Assembly (NCBI GenBank): GCA_023251595.1
Contig: JAHEYM010000056.1
Coordinates: 1 to 13,239 of the forward strand
Reading direction: 5' to 3'
Origin: Bacteroidota bacterium
GTDB lineage: Bacteria > Bacteroidota > Bacteroidia > AKYH767-A > JABDAW01
Length of the DNA: 13,239 nucleotides
Of the stretch, positions 8,401-13,239 are shown piece by piece. The notes under the pieces are model-generated. The model saw only the letters and a list, made by a program, of their open reading frames with translations. It made no database searches and was not told the origin of the DNA. Numbering within the stretch: position 1 is the stretch's first letter; every line of letters starts with the position of its first letter. Position numbers and translations under genes: made by a program.

Positions 8401-9369
8401 GCGTATGGAACAGTTTATAATGTAAAGGTGCGCGCAAAAGTCAACGGTGTTTACGGTGCCTATGGAACTATATATACAGTTACAACAAGTACTTGTCCGA
8501 CCACGCAACTTGCAACAGGATATTGCAACAGTACCGTTTCAACATTGAATGATCATCTTTATTTTGACAATATTCCAGGTGCTTCCAACTACGATATTAA
8601 TGTGGTGAACACATTGCTGAGTTATGATCAAACTATTACAATTGGTGCCACCAATGTTTTCAGAATGACGAATTTCACGGGCATCGTTTATAGCACCGTT
8701 TACGATGTGAAGGTCAGAGTGAAAATAAATGGAGTTTATGGTGCATACGGAAGCACCTGCACCATAACTACTCCGGCACCTTTGACCACGCAACTGGCTT
8801 CGGGTTACTGCAACATAACCTTACCGGCGATGAGTAATAATTTATATTACGATTGGGTTCCCGATGCATCAAACTATGACATTAATGTTGTCAATACAGG
8901 CTTGAGTTATGACCAAACTATCACAAAAGGTGCAACCACAAATTTCAGGATGACCAATTTCCCCGGCATGGTGGCCAATACTATATATGATGTGAAAGTT
9001 CGGGCAAAGATAAATGGAGTTTATGGTGCGTATGGTTCTGTTTGCACGGTGACGACTCCCATTTCATTGGCACGATCCGGAGCGCCGGATTCTCCCCCTC
9101 AGGAGGGGGCAGGGGGAGGAATTTCTCTTTCTGCTTTCCCCAATCCTTTCACCGAAAATATAAATATATTATTTACTTCGGATGAAACTTCCCCCGCACA
9201 ATTAAATATATATGATCTTGCCGGACGAAATATATATACATACAAAAACTTCCCCATAAATGTAAAAACGCAATGCATTGCATCTCTACATTTGCAACCA
9301 GGTTTGTACTTTGCAGAAATCGTGCAGGGAACTACCAAAACTGTTCAGAGAATCGTGAAGACCAATTAA
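2455..9369 (+). CDS. Giant T9SS-secreted beta-helix / LamG / Fn3 surface protein
   Basis: A complete 2304-residue protein. Residues 1-33 form a signal peptide (basic start, hydrophobic ILIICVIFNLFAL, cleavage after SQA and before Q34). ATG 2455 is the first in-frame start; ATG 2467 (Met5) is an alternative that keeps the signal. Domains: right-handed beta-helix 1 (about 35-775, many NNTI-type rungs, ending at DIGADAG); Ig-like connector (about 780-934); beta-helix 2 (935-1433, ending PDIGADEF); Ig-like (1434-1542); Ig-like split by LamG (1543-1568 and 1789-1837, LamG 1569-1780); Ig-like (1838-1917); three Fn3-like repeats (1918-2202); G-rich linker; T9SS type A sorting domain (2225-2304). Expected at the cell surface or released. 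Beta-helices often bind or cleave polysaccharides, but no lyase active site is recognisable, so adhesion is the safer guess. The tail is paralogous to the gene ending at 2140. Confidence 0.95.
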   Translation: MRTRMPKLNSPHFAFGILIICVIFNLFALDSQAQITVAGSTTEDGTYTTLGAAFAAINAVAQTGNTIAITVTANTSESGGATLNAGAWTSITIQPSGGSWTISEARTAGNPLIDLSGADNVNIDGLNSGGNALTISNTTSSATAGTCTIRFIGGASNNTITRCTIKGAFSATVATDGGNIYFATDAVASTGNDNNTISYCDICPEGAGTTSKCIYGNGTTTNYTTYNSGNTITNNNIFDFWADAVASAGIYVGGGCTDWNITNNKFYQTGARTQSAGSIHSAIELASANNNNMIVTGNTIGYAASGSTGTYSFTGFNSSSKFFPIYISASGATAADQIDDNTITAISVGGAISGSSTSGTFAAIMYAGGGTDGISISNNTIGSTSISGDIAFSSSSSSSSSLYGIYNNAAFNSTFSGNTIGGITATNSSTGPISFNGIILVPQSTNVNLILNNTIGYPAAPITLTTSSANTQGVGIFIANGAAKITGNIVRNITSNSANTGIGGAISLIGIYTSSLLATHQTEISSNSIHSLSNTASAGISVCGILNVGSSVSTNVMDRNLIYGLSVSDNTAFIYGIYTFTGNPTYKNNMIRLGIDDTGVGINVGCSINGIITGAGNAYFNSIYVGGAPTAGSSNTFCLKSTVTTTRLYENNILWNARNNAGATGINYAITVAGTTPNPAGLTCDYNDLYTTGSGGVTGLFNSTDYASLSAWQTATGADNHSFSADPSFTDVTSGTPDLHITGSTPIEGAAIAISGITTDYDQDDRSSNTPSDIGADAGNFPITDLSGPAIVYTLLSTPVFCTSNRTISATITDATGVDVNGGTKPRIWFKKSTNSDVLPGTNDNTTDGWKYAEASNSSSPFSLTIDVSLIFGGLAGAETVQYFVVAQDLSGTPLLSIASSVPASTQTSVAFGAGAFPMGGFVNSYTTVAGGLSGTVTIGSAGTYTSLTKTDGLFAAINAAGLTGDLTATIMDGTVSEDGATALNAISYGCAGPYTFTINTAVPTTLSGSRSDALIRLNACDYVVINGSVASVTNTVCPYNVSSRDMTITNTNSGTSSAVIWLKSNSTDGATNNTIENCILQGNSNTTTLFGVGSGSSTISTTSLGVGNNNNSYINNTISKTQYGIFSEGAGAGSKNTGTVINLNQINTVSPDNVSKGGILVGYEDNITISGNSISEINISTAIDAIGISVGAGTSLSSSAMGTNEVSNANITHNTIGTITQSLNLSAVGIALCASTSGTSLVANNMISGVNGNAASGDFAAGLYLGGGQGSTTNVYYNTVKMQGAFTSGTYPSFGLAVLGSNPTINLNNNILISSGSTGANLNRAMGFNYTNFSNLTSNNNNLYATGTGSAMVQSTNLTSSGNVSYSTLSAWNSSSAKDAASLNIDPVFISSTDLHIDNSNNANITLNAGGAVLTTTDDIDCGTRDVATPDIGADEFIICSGTPAAGTISPTTYSKCETQTLTISATGADIGGGITYQWQVGTVSGGPYSNVSGGTGATTVSYTSAALTAGIYYYVLKTTCAGSGLFAYSNEATVTVYTNSVVVAATTAASVCNGVARNLYADGGSELSFDGVNDYVEVANASSLNAFPLTVSALVKTSSAGTGNYGIVSKYLAGSYNGYNLFMSGGHVYAFYFADNSNYCFDFGGGSHAIDGGLINDNLWHQIAMTVDAGGLSIYVDGILKDSQAWTGTAAACTTTQPLFFGRYGTGYFTGEMDEVRFWNTAQSASTLLANMNLPVATNASNLSAYWRLDNGAGVTTTDITGNGNTGTLKNGITWVSPSTAPINTGMTYVWSPATGLSGTTGSSVTANPGSDQTYTVTGTATNGCSATTTVAVTLHSNPTVTLSPFSDVCSTASSSSLTGGSPLGGEYSGTGVTDDIFNPAVSGAGTFPVTYTYTDGNACTNTATQPLTTNYTSACVPTTALAAGYQNITLTALNDRLYFDWISGSTNYDVNVTNTSLGYDQTYTTGSATIFRMTNFSNIAYGTVYNVKVRAKVNGVYGAYGTIYTVTTSTCPTTQLATGYCNSTVSTLNDHLYFDNIPGASNYDINVVNTLLSYDQTITIGATNVFRMTNFTGIVYSTVYDVKVRVKINGVYGAYGSTCTITTPAPLTTQLASGYCNITLPAMSNNLYYDWVPDASNYDINVVNTGLSYDQTITKGATTNFRMTNFPGMVANTIYDVKVRAKINGVYGAYGSVCTVTTPISLARSGAPDSPPQEGAGGGISLSAFPNPFTENINILFTSDETSPAQLNIYDLAGRNIYTYKNFPINVKTQCIASLHLQPGLYFAEIVQGTTKTVQRIVKTN
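7159..7790 (+). repeat. LamG module, copy 2 of 3
   Basis: Second copy of the LamG module, inserted between SVCNGVARNLYADGGS and MTYVWSPATGLSG, the two halves of one Ig-like domain. The protein is about as close to copy 1 as to copy 3 by eye. Exact DNA matches to copy 1 are short (the longest I found is about 23 nt, GATAATTCAAATTATTGTTT and the following bases), consistent with an old duplication under protein-level selection. Confidence 0.85.
8206..9060 (+). repeat. Three tandem Fn3-like repeats in gene 2
   Basis: Three units of 95-96 residues (anchor codons near 8206, 8494 and 8779). Units 2 and 3 have the GYC ... (S)xC cysteine pair seen in gene 1. Unit 1 has Gln (GYQNITL) and Tyr (GTIYTVTT) at those two places. 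Unit 3 matches the last unit of gene 1 most closely (shared KGATTNFRM, NTIYDV or STIYDV). One more unit than gene 1 indicates gain or loss of a repeat. Confidence 0.88.
9092..9119 (+). repeat. G-rich palindromic linker before sorting domain (gene 2)
   Basis: Encodes a Pro/Gln/Gly linker (SPPQEGAGGG). CTCCCCCT (9092-9099) can pair with AGGGGGAG (9111-9118), or CCCCCTC (9094-9100) with GAGGGGG (9103-9109), so two alternative hairpins compete. It sits at the position equivalent to 1859-1889 in gene 1, but the sequence is only loosely alike although the flanking sorting-domain DNA is nearly identical. Confidence 0.6.
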
Positions 9370-9404
9370 CAATTCACAATTAATAATTAACAATTAACAG
9401 TTAA
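9363..9404 (+). repeat. Degenerate CAATTAA heptamer array after gene 2
   Basis: Six heptamers in register: CAATTAA, CAATTCA, CAATTAA, TAATTAA, CAATTAA, CAGTTAA. As at 2134, the first copy overlaps the stop codon of the upstream gene (AAT TAA). Three copies are perfect and three carry one substitution each, so this array has drifted where the first array has stayed uniform. Confidence 0.93.
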
Positions 9405-9436
9405 TGGATGGTTCGTAGAAATCCACCCCTTTTTTT
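9405..9436 (+). terminator. Rho-independent-type terminator after gene 2
   Basis: TGGAT (9405-9409) pairs with ATCCA (9421-9425) around an 11-nt loop, followed by CCCC and a run of seven T (9430-9436). It follows the heptamer array directly, in the same order as downstream of gene 1, and shares the word AGAAATC with that hairpin. The stem is short; four C separate it from the T-run. Confidence 0.7.
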
Positions 9437-9467
9437 ATTTGTGAAACTTCTTGTCTAGGCTATTGGC

Positions 9468-9483
9468 TAATACCTCATAGCTC
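9468..9483. repeat. Fragment of the REP-like spacer element
   Basis: TAATACCTC (9468-9476) and CTCATAGCTC (9474-9483) overlap here and both occur in the spacer at 2241-2249 and 2284-2293. The GC-rich hairpins of that element are missing, so this looks like a remnant or a short variant. It lies between the gene 2 terminator and the 3' end of the convergent VOC gene; nothing else is seen in 9438-9508. Confidence 0.45.
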
Positions 9484-9508
9484 CCTATTTCACTCCTTCA
9501 ATTTCAAC

Positions 9509-10354
9509 TCACGCTTCCATCAGCGTCTTTATATCCAGCTTCCGCATTTTCAAAAGTGCTGTCATCACGTTTTGAGATTTATTTGGATCGCTTAATAATT
9601 GTCCGATAATAGAAGGAACAATCTGCCATGACACACCGAATTTATCTTTCAACCAGCCACACATACTTTCTTCTCCGTCCCCGGTGAATTTGTTCCAGTA
9701 AAAATCTATTTCATCCTGCGTCTCACAATTCACCACAAACGAAACTCCCTCGCTGAAAGTATAATCATGTTCCCCCGGACCATCCATTACGATTAATTCA
9801 TAATTATTTAATTTGATGACAGAAAACATAACTTTTCCTTCATTTGCATCGCCGACGGGATAGGGAAACATCATTTCCGTCGATGAGTTTTCAAAAAGAG
9901 AACTATATAATTTAATTGCTTCTGCTGCTCTCCCGAATTGTTTACCGGTGAATAACATTGAGGGAGTTATCTTCGGTTTATCGCCGGGATTGTTCACAAG
10001 AGATATTTGCCATGTTACTCCGAATTTATCCTGTAGCCAACCGTATCTTTCACTCCAGGAATGTTTATCAATTGGAATATATACTCTTCCTCCTTCAATT
10101 AATTTATTCCAAACCTTGTTTGTGCGTTCAATAGTTTCGCAAGTGACGAACAAAGATATAGAGGGATTAATCTTATACATCGGACCACCATTCAATCCCA
10201 TAATCTTTTTTCCATCTAAATTAAACATCACCACCAACGGATTCGAAGAGATGACATTTGAATTATTGAAGATGGTACAATAATAATCTGCGGCTGCTTT
10301 CGCCAGTCCGTCGAACCAAAAACATGGATAGATTTGTTCAGTCATTTTTTTCAT
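9509..10354 (-). CDS. Two-domain VOC (PhnB-like) protein
   Basis: About 281 residues made of two vicinal-oxygen-chelate domains of the PhnB / 3-dmu-9_3-mt type. Domain 1, near the N-terminus, reads YPCFWFDGLAKAAADYY ... ISLFVTCE ... GWLQDKFGVTWQISL. Domain 2 reads MLFTGKQFGRAAEAIKLY ... VSFVVNCET ... CGWLKDKFGVSWQIVP and ends KLDIKTLMEA. Single-domain members are near 150 residues, so this is a tandem fusion forming an intramolecular pair. The family is poorly defined biochemically; despite the old demethylubiquinone methyltransferase label, no SAM-binding motif is seen and the substrate is unknown. It should be cytoplasmic: no signal peptide. The start at 10354 is chosen because the -7 box at 10368-10375 rules out ATG 10387; ATG 10345 (MTEQIYP), preceded by a run of A, is equally plausible. 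It points against both large neighbours. Confidence 0.9.
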   Translation of the reverse strand: MKKMTEQIYPCFWFDGLAKAAADYYCTIFNNSNVISSNPLVVMFNLDGKKIMGLNGGPMYKINPSISLFVTCETIERTNKVWNKLIEGGRVYIPIDKHSWSERYGWLQDKFGVTWQISLVNNPGDKPKITPSMLFTGKQFGRAAEAIKLYSSLFENSSTEMMFPYPVGDANEGKVMFSVIKLNNYELIVMDGPGEHDYTFSEGVSFVVNCETQDEIDFYWNKFTGDGEESMCGWLKDKFGVSWQIVPSIIGQLLSDPNKSQNVMTALLKMRKLDIKTLMEA

Positions 10355-10367
10355 GAAATATGGAAGG

Positions 10368-10397
10368 CAAATATAGACAATATTCAATAATCAACAA
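10368..10397 (-). promoter_or_regulatory. Bacteroidota-type promoter of the VOC gene
   Basis: On the minus strand TATATTTG (10375 to 10368) is a perfect TAnnTTTG -7 box, and a TTG (10397 to 10395) lies 19 nt upstream, the usual position of the -33 element. Transcription would begin near 10361, leaving a leader of about 7 nt to ATG 10354 or 16 nt to ATG 10345. The promoter overlaps one arm of the inverted repeat at 10379-10394. Confidence 0.7.
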
Positions 10398-10467
10398 TCA
10401 ATTTTCAATTCTCAAGTAAATATATTTCACCTGAATATTGTTTGTTGAATATTGATTATTGAGTATT
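10379..10467. repeat. Imperfect inverted repeat between divergent genes
   Basis: The arms 10379-10394 and 10452-10467 (left arm AATATTCAATAATCAA) match at 15 of 16 positions, with 57 nt between them. The word GAATATTG also occurs at 10433-10440, giving CAATATTC once and GAATATTG twice. The left arm covers the VOC promoter; the right arm lies upstream of the -7 box of the gene starting at 10600. It may be an operator for a dimeric regulator or a dispersed AT-rich repeat. Confidence 0.6.
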
Positions 10468-10494
10468 CATCCCTTATAACTAAATAAGTTTACT

Positions 10495-10502
10495 TATCTT
10501 TG
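10495..10502 (+). promoter_or_regulatory. -7 box for the gene at 10600
   Basis: TATCTTTG is a perfect match to the Bacteroidota TAnnTTTG element. It predicts a transcript start near 10509 and a leader of roughly 90 nt. No TTG is found at the usual -33 distance, so the site may be weak or need an activator. The leader contains a small hairpin, GTACT (10514-10518) and AGTAC (10522-10526) with a 3-nt loop; its role is unknown. Confidence 0.6.
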
Positions 10503-10599
10503 CACCGCCTTTCGTACTCAAAGTACCTCCCAATGGTTCTGAAATGGCACTTTTCTTATCCCTCAATACTACTACACGTATAAATTAAACTAAACAACT

Positions 10600-13239
10600 A
10601 TGAACAATTTCAGAATGCTTGTGCTCTCACTTTTCCTTGTAATAATTTATTCAAATGCGAATGCAGACGACTTTACCGTCTCGGGAGCAGGTACTACAGA
10701 AGTAAATGGAACTTATGTAGAAAACGGAACCTATAATGGGAACCCCCGGTACGATTTTGTTGATGGTCTCGGAAATACCTATTCGATTGTCTGGGACTGT
10801 ATGGGCGATTATTGCTCCGGATGGTATATAGCTCGCGATTTTAATCCTCCTTTTGGATTCTTCGGCGCACCTTATTATCAGAATGCGGATCAGGGGAATG
10901 TTGCTCCCACTTCAGGTTGGGAGGTATTTTTTGGCACAAGTCCTGCGCCGACTCTGGCACCCCCGGGTCCCTCTATTTCTTATAATGGTTCCGCATTTAC
11001 GGAAAATCAGACGGATGACGGAAGTATCTCTAATATCTTAACTATAACATACAATCAATACGGAGGCGATGCATTTACAGGAACCAATGGCGATGATTTT
11101 TTTGTTACAGGTAATGCAACTTTAACGAATTTACCTGCAGGTTTAAGCGCAACTCTTATCCGCACCGGCGATGGTGCTTTAACATTCACTCTTAGTGGGA
11201 ATGCAAGTAGTCATTTGCACAGTGATAATATAAATAATCTCACGCTCGAATTTGTCGATGCCGCATTTGTCGGTGGCAATGCCTCCGGTGTTACAAATTA
11301 TCTTAAAAACAATTTGAATATAACATTTATTCAAACCCATACTGTTGCTTCTTCAGGTGCGGATTTTACTTCTGTGACAGATGCGGTTGGTGATGCAGGT
11401 ACTTCTGATTATGATATTATTTCAATTGCTGCCGGCACTTATACAGAGCAAGGAATTTATGTGAACCATACACTGACCCTCAGAGGAGCAGGAGCAGATG
11501 TCACCATCATCCAGGCAAATGCTGCTTCCAATACTGCAACTGACAGGGTATTTAATATTAACTCCGGTCTTGTTTATGTGAAGTTTTACGGCTTAACCGT
11601 ACAGAATGGTTTGTGTCATGCAGCCAGTGCAGCAGGCGGAGGTATTTATGCCGGCTCGCCTACCGAAATTTATGATTGCGCGATCTCTAATAATATAGCA
11701 TATAGTATTGGTTTTCAATCGTGTTATGGTGGAGGAATTTATGCACCCGGTTCAAGTTTATTGTTGAACGGCTGTGTGGTCAATAATAACATTTGTCGGG
11801 ATGATAATGGAACAGGACAGGTACAGGGTGGTGGAATTTATAGTTCTGCATGTACACTTATTAATTGTACATTTTCAGAAAATATTGCATCAGCGTTAAC
11901 CGGTTCGGCAGGAGATGGCGGAGGTGTTTGTGCAGGTGGATATCTCACGATTACCAACTGCACTTTTACAGGAAATACAGCTCGTGAAGAAGGAGGAGGT
12001 CTCATTACTTTCAATATTTGTAATATAACTAATTCCATTCTTTATGGAAATTCAGGTAATGATGATCTGGATAATTATGGCGTCGTGAGTGCTTATTATT
12101 CTATTATTAATGGGAGAAGGAATTCCGGCATTAATGGTATAAGCAGCAATGTCAGCACAAGTAACCCTTTATTGAACACGCTTGCCGATAACGGTGGTCA
12201 CACACAAACCTGCTCTTTGCAATCCGGCAGTCCTGCTATTGATGCAGGTACAAATACAGGCGCGCCTGTAACAGATCAAAGAGGTTTTGCAAGACATGGA
12301 GTTACCGATATCGGTGCTTATGAATATGATCCATGTGCAACTCCGATTGTCGTTTCGGCAACTACATCGGCATCGATTTGCAGCGGCTCCTCTGCTACTT
12401 TATATGCAGGCGCCGGTTCAGAACTCAGTTTCGACGGTGTAAATGATTATGTTGAAGTAGCGAGTTCACCGGGATTGAATGCATACCCGCTCACAGTTTC
12501 GGCTTTGGTGAAAACATCGAATGCCGGAACAGGAAATTATGGAATCATTACTAAATATATAGCTGGTTCTTTTAACGGATATAATATTTTCATGAGTGGT
12601 GGTCATGTCTATGCTTTTTATTTCGCAGATAATTCGAATTATTGTTTTGACTTTGGTGCGGGAAGTCATGCAATTGATGGTGGGTTGATAAACGATAATG
12701 TCTGGCATCAGATCGCGATGACCGTCGATGCTTCCGGTCTATGTATATATGTAGATGGTGTCTTGAAAGATTCACAAGCGTGGACAGGTACTCCCGCAGC
12801 GTGTACAACCACACAACCTTTGTATTTCGGAAAATATGGAACAGGATATTATACTGGTGAAATGGATGAAGTACGAATTTGGAATACTGCTCAGGATGCA
12901 GCAACCTTACTCACGAATATGAACATACCGGTTGCAACAAACGCTTCAAATCTCAATGGATACTGGAGATTGGATAATGCTGCCGGATTAACAACAAATG
13001 ACATTACCGGAAACGGAAATACCGGAACTCTGAAAAACGGAATCAGTTGGGTGTCACCATCAACGGCGTCGATTAATTCAGGAATTACATATTCATGGAG
13101 TCCTTCAACCGGATTAAGCGGAACGACAGGATCTTCTGTTACTGCAAATCCCGGTTCTGATCAAACATATACAGTTACAGGAACGGATGGAAACGGATGC
13201 AATTCGACAACAACGGTTGCGGTAACTTTGCGTACAAGT
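10600..13239 (+). CDS. Secreted beta-helix / LamG surface protein (3' partial)
   Basis: Open for 880 codons to the last base, so the C-terminus is missing. ATG 10600 follows an A-rich leader (TAAATTAAACTAAACAACT). Residues 1-22 form a signal peptide (LVLSLFLVIIYSNANA, cleavage before DDF). Residues about 23-122 form a small Tyr/Gly-rich domain (NGTYVENGTYNG ... SGWEVFFG ... PAPTL). About 124-245 is a beta-sandwich adhesin-type repeat (FTGTNGDDFFV ... NLPAGLSATL ... LSGNASSH). About 246-574 is a right-handed beta-helix with GGGIY turns, closed by a choice-of-anchor-Q motif (DNGGHTQTCSLQSGSPAIDAG ... TDQRGFAR ... TDIGAYEY). Then come the first half of an Ig-like domain (about 582-607), LamG (608-818) and the second Ig half (828-880). 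The missing end is expected to match genes 1 and 2, finishing in a T9SS sorting domain; that is inference. It is likely a surface adhesin or carbohydrate-binding protein. Confidence 0.93.
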   Translation, partial: MNNFRMLVLSLFLVIIYSNANADDFTVSGAGTTEVNGTYVENGTYNGNPRYDFVDGLGNTYSIVWDCMGDYCSGWYIARDFNPPFGFFGAPYYQNADQGNVAPTSGWEVFFGTSPAPTLAPPGPSISYNGSAFTENQTDDGSISNILTITYNQYGGDAFTGTNGDDFFVTGNATLTNLPAGLSATLIRTGDGALTFTLSGNASSHLHSDNINNLTLEFVDAAFVGGNASGVTNYLKNNLNITFIQTHTVASSGADFTSVTDAVGDAGTSDYDIISIAAGTYTEQGIYVNHTLTLRGAGADVTIIQANAASNTATDRVFNINSGLVYVKFYGLTVQNGLCHAASAAGGGIYAGSPTEIYDCAISNNIAYSIGFQSCYGGGIYAPGSSLLLNGCVVNNNICRDDNGTGQVQGGGIYSSACTLINCTFSENIASALTGSAGDGGGVCAGGYLTITNCTFTGNTAREEGGGLITFNICNITNSILYGNSGNDDLDNYGVVSAYYSIINGRRNSGINGISSNVSTSNPLLNTLADNGGHTQTCSLQSGSPAIDAGTNTGAPVTDQRGFARHGVTDIGAYEYDPCATPIVVSATTSASICSGSSATLYAGAGSELSFDGVNDYVEVASSPGLNAYPLTVSALVKTSNAGTGNYGIITKYIAGSFNGYNIFMSGGHVYAFYFADNSNYCFDFGAGSHAIDGGLINDNVWHQIAMTVDASGLCIYVDGVLKDSQAWTGTPAACTTTQPLYFGKYGTGYYTGEMDEVRIWNTAQDAATLLTNMNIPVATNASNLNGYWRLDNAAGLTTNDITGNGNTGTLKNGISWVSPSTASINSGITYSWSPSTGLSGTTGSSVTANPGSDQTYTVTGTDGNGCNSTTTVAVTLRTS
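12424..13050 (+). repeat. LamG module, copy 3 of 3
   Basis: Third copy of the LamG module, again set between the two halves of an Ig-like domain (SICSGSSATLYAGAGSE before, ITYSWSPSTGLSG after). It keeps NYCFDFGAGSHAIDGG, WHQIAMTVDASGL and DSQAWTG. Here Ser/Leu in copy 1 (GLSLYVDG) is Cys (GLCIYVDG), an extra unpaired-looking cysteine. Confidence 0.85.

Noticed and set aside
9948..10283. Plus-strand 111-codon frame opposite the VOC gene
   Set aside because: The opposite strand encodes an unmistakable two-domain VOC protein; this frame has no promoter or family features.
10355..10387. Upstream ATG (10387) as start of the VOC gene
   Set aside because: The perfect -7 box at 10368-10375 lies inside that extension, and the extra 11 residues are not part of the VOC family start.
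12590..12904. Minus-strand His-rich 104-codon frame
   Set aside because: It is antisense to the third LamG module; its composition follows from Asn/Thr/Gly/Tyr codons on the coding strand.

Overview
The window looks like a piece of a Bacteroidota chromosome, probably a gliding or surface-colonising lineage such as Chitinophagales or Saprospirales; the order is inference only. Three observations support the phylum. Both complete gene 3' ends encode an 80-residue type IX secretion (T9SS) type A sorting domain. The two promoters that can be recognised have the Bacteroidota -7 box TAnnTTTG. None of the genes has a Shine-Dalgarno sequence; starts lie in A-rich or pyrimidine-rich leaders. There are no RNA genes, CRISPR arrays, transposases or phage genes.

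Layout. (1) 2-2140, plus strand: the 3' part of a large secreted surface protein (PKD end, Ig-like domain with a LamG domain inside it, second Ig-like domain, two Fn3-like repeats, G-rich linker, sorting domain). (2) 2134-2217: seven CAATTAA heptamers that overlap the stop codon, then a hairpin and T-run terminator. (3) 2218-2454: non-coding, with a GC-rich REP-like pair of hairpins. (4) 2455-9369, plus strand: a complete 2304-residue secreted protein (signal peptide, beta-helix, Ig-like connector, second beta-helix, Ig-like domain, then the same Ig/LamG - Ig - Fn3 x3 - linker - sorting domain tail). (5) 9363-9437: degenerate heptamer array and a second terminator of the same design. (6) 9509-10354, minus strand: a two-domain VOC/PhnB-like protein with its own promoter. 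(7) 10355-10599: divergent control region with an imperfect inverted repeat and opposed -7 boxes. (8) 10600 to the window end, plus strand: the 5' part of a third giant secreted protein (signal peptide, two small beta-domains, beta-helix ending in a choice-of-anchor-Q motif, then the same Ig/LamG module). It is open to the last base, so it is partial.

How the genes relate. The three plus-strand genes are paralogous mosaics: different N-terminal modules sit on one shared C-terminal cassette. They are expected to cross the inner membrane by Sec, cross the outer membrane by T9SS, and be attached to or released from the cell surface. The VOC gene has no visible functional link to them.

Most interesting points: the LamG domain is nested inside an Ig-like domain at the same place in all three paralogs; the DNA of the sorting domain is far more alike between genes 1 and 2 than that of the LamG domain, which suggests gene conversion or cassette exchange at the 3' end; heptamer arrays start inside both stop codons; and one Fn3-like repeat has lost both of its cysteines together. 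I see a modular surface-protein family with a possible exchangeable 3' cassette. I do not see a defence, editing or other catalytic system here.
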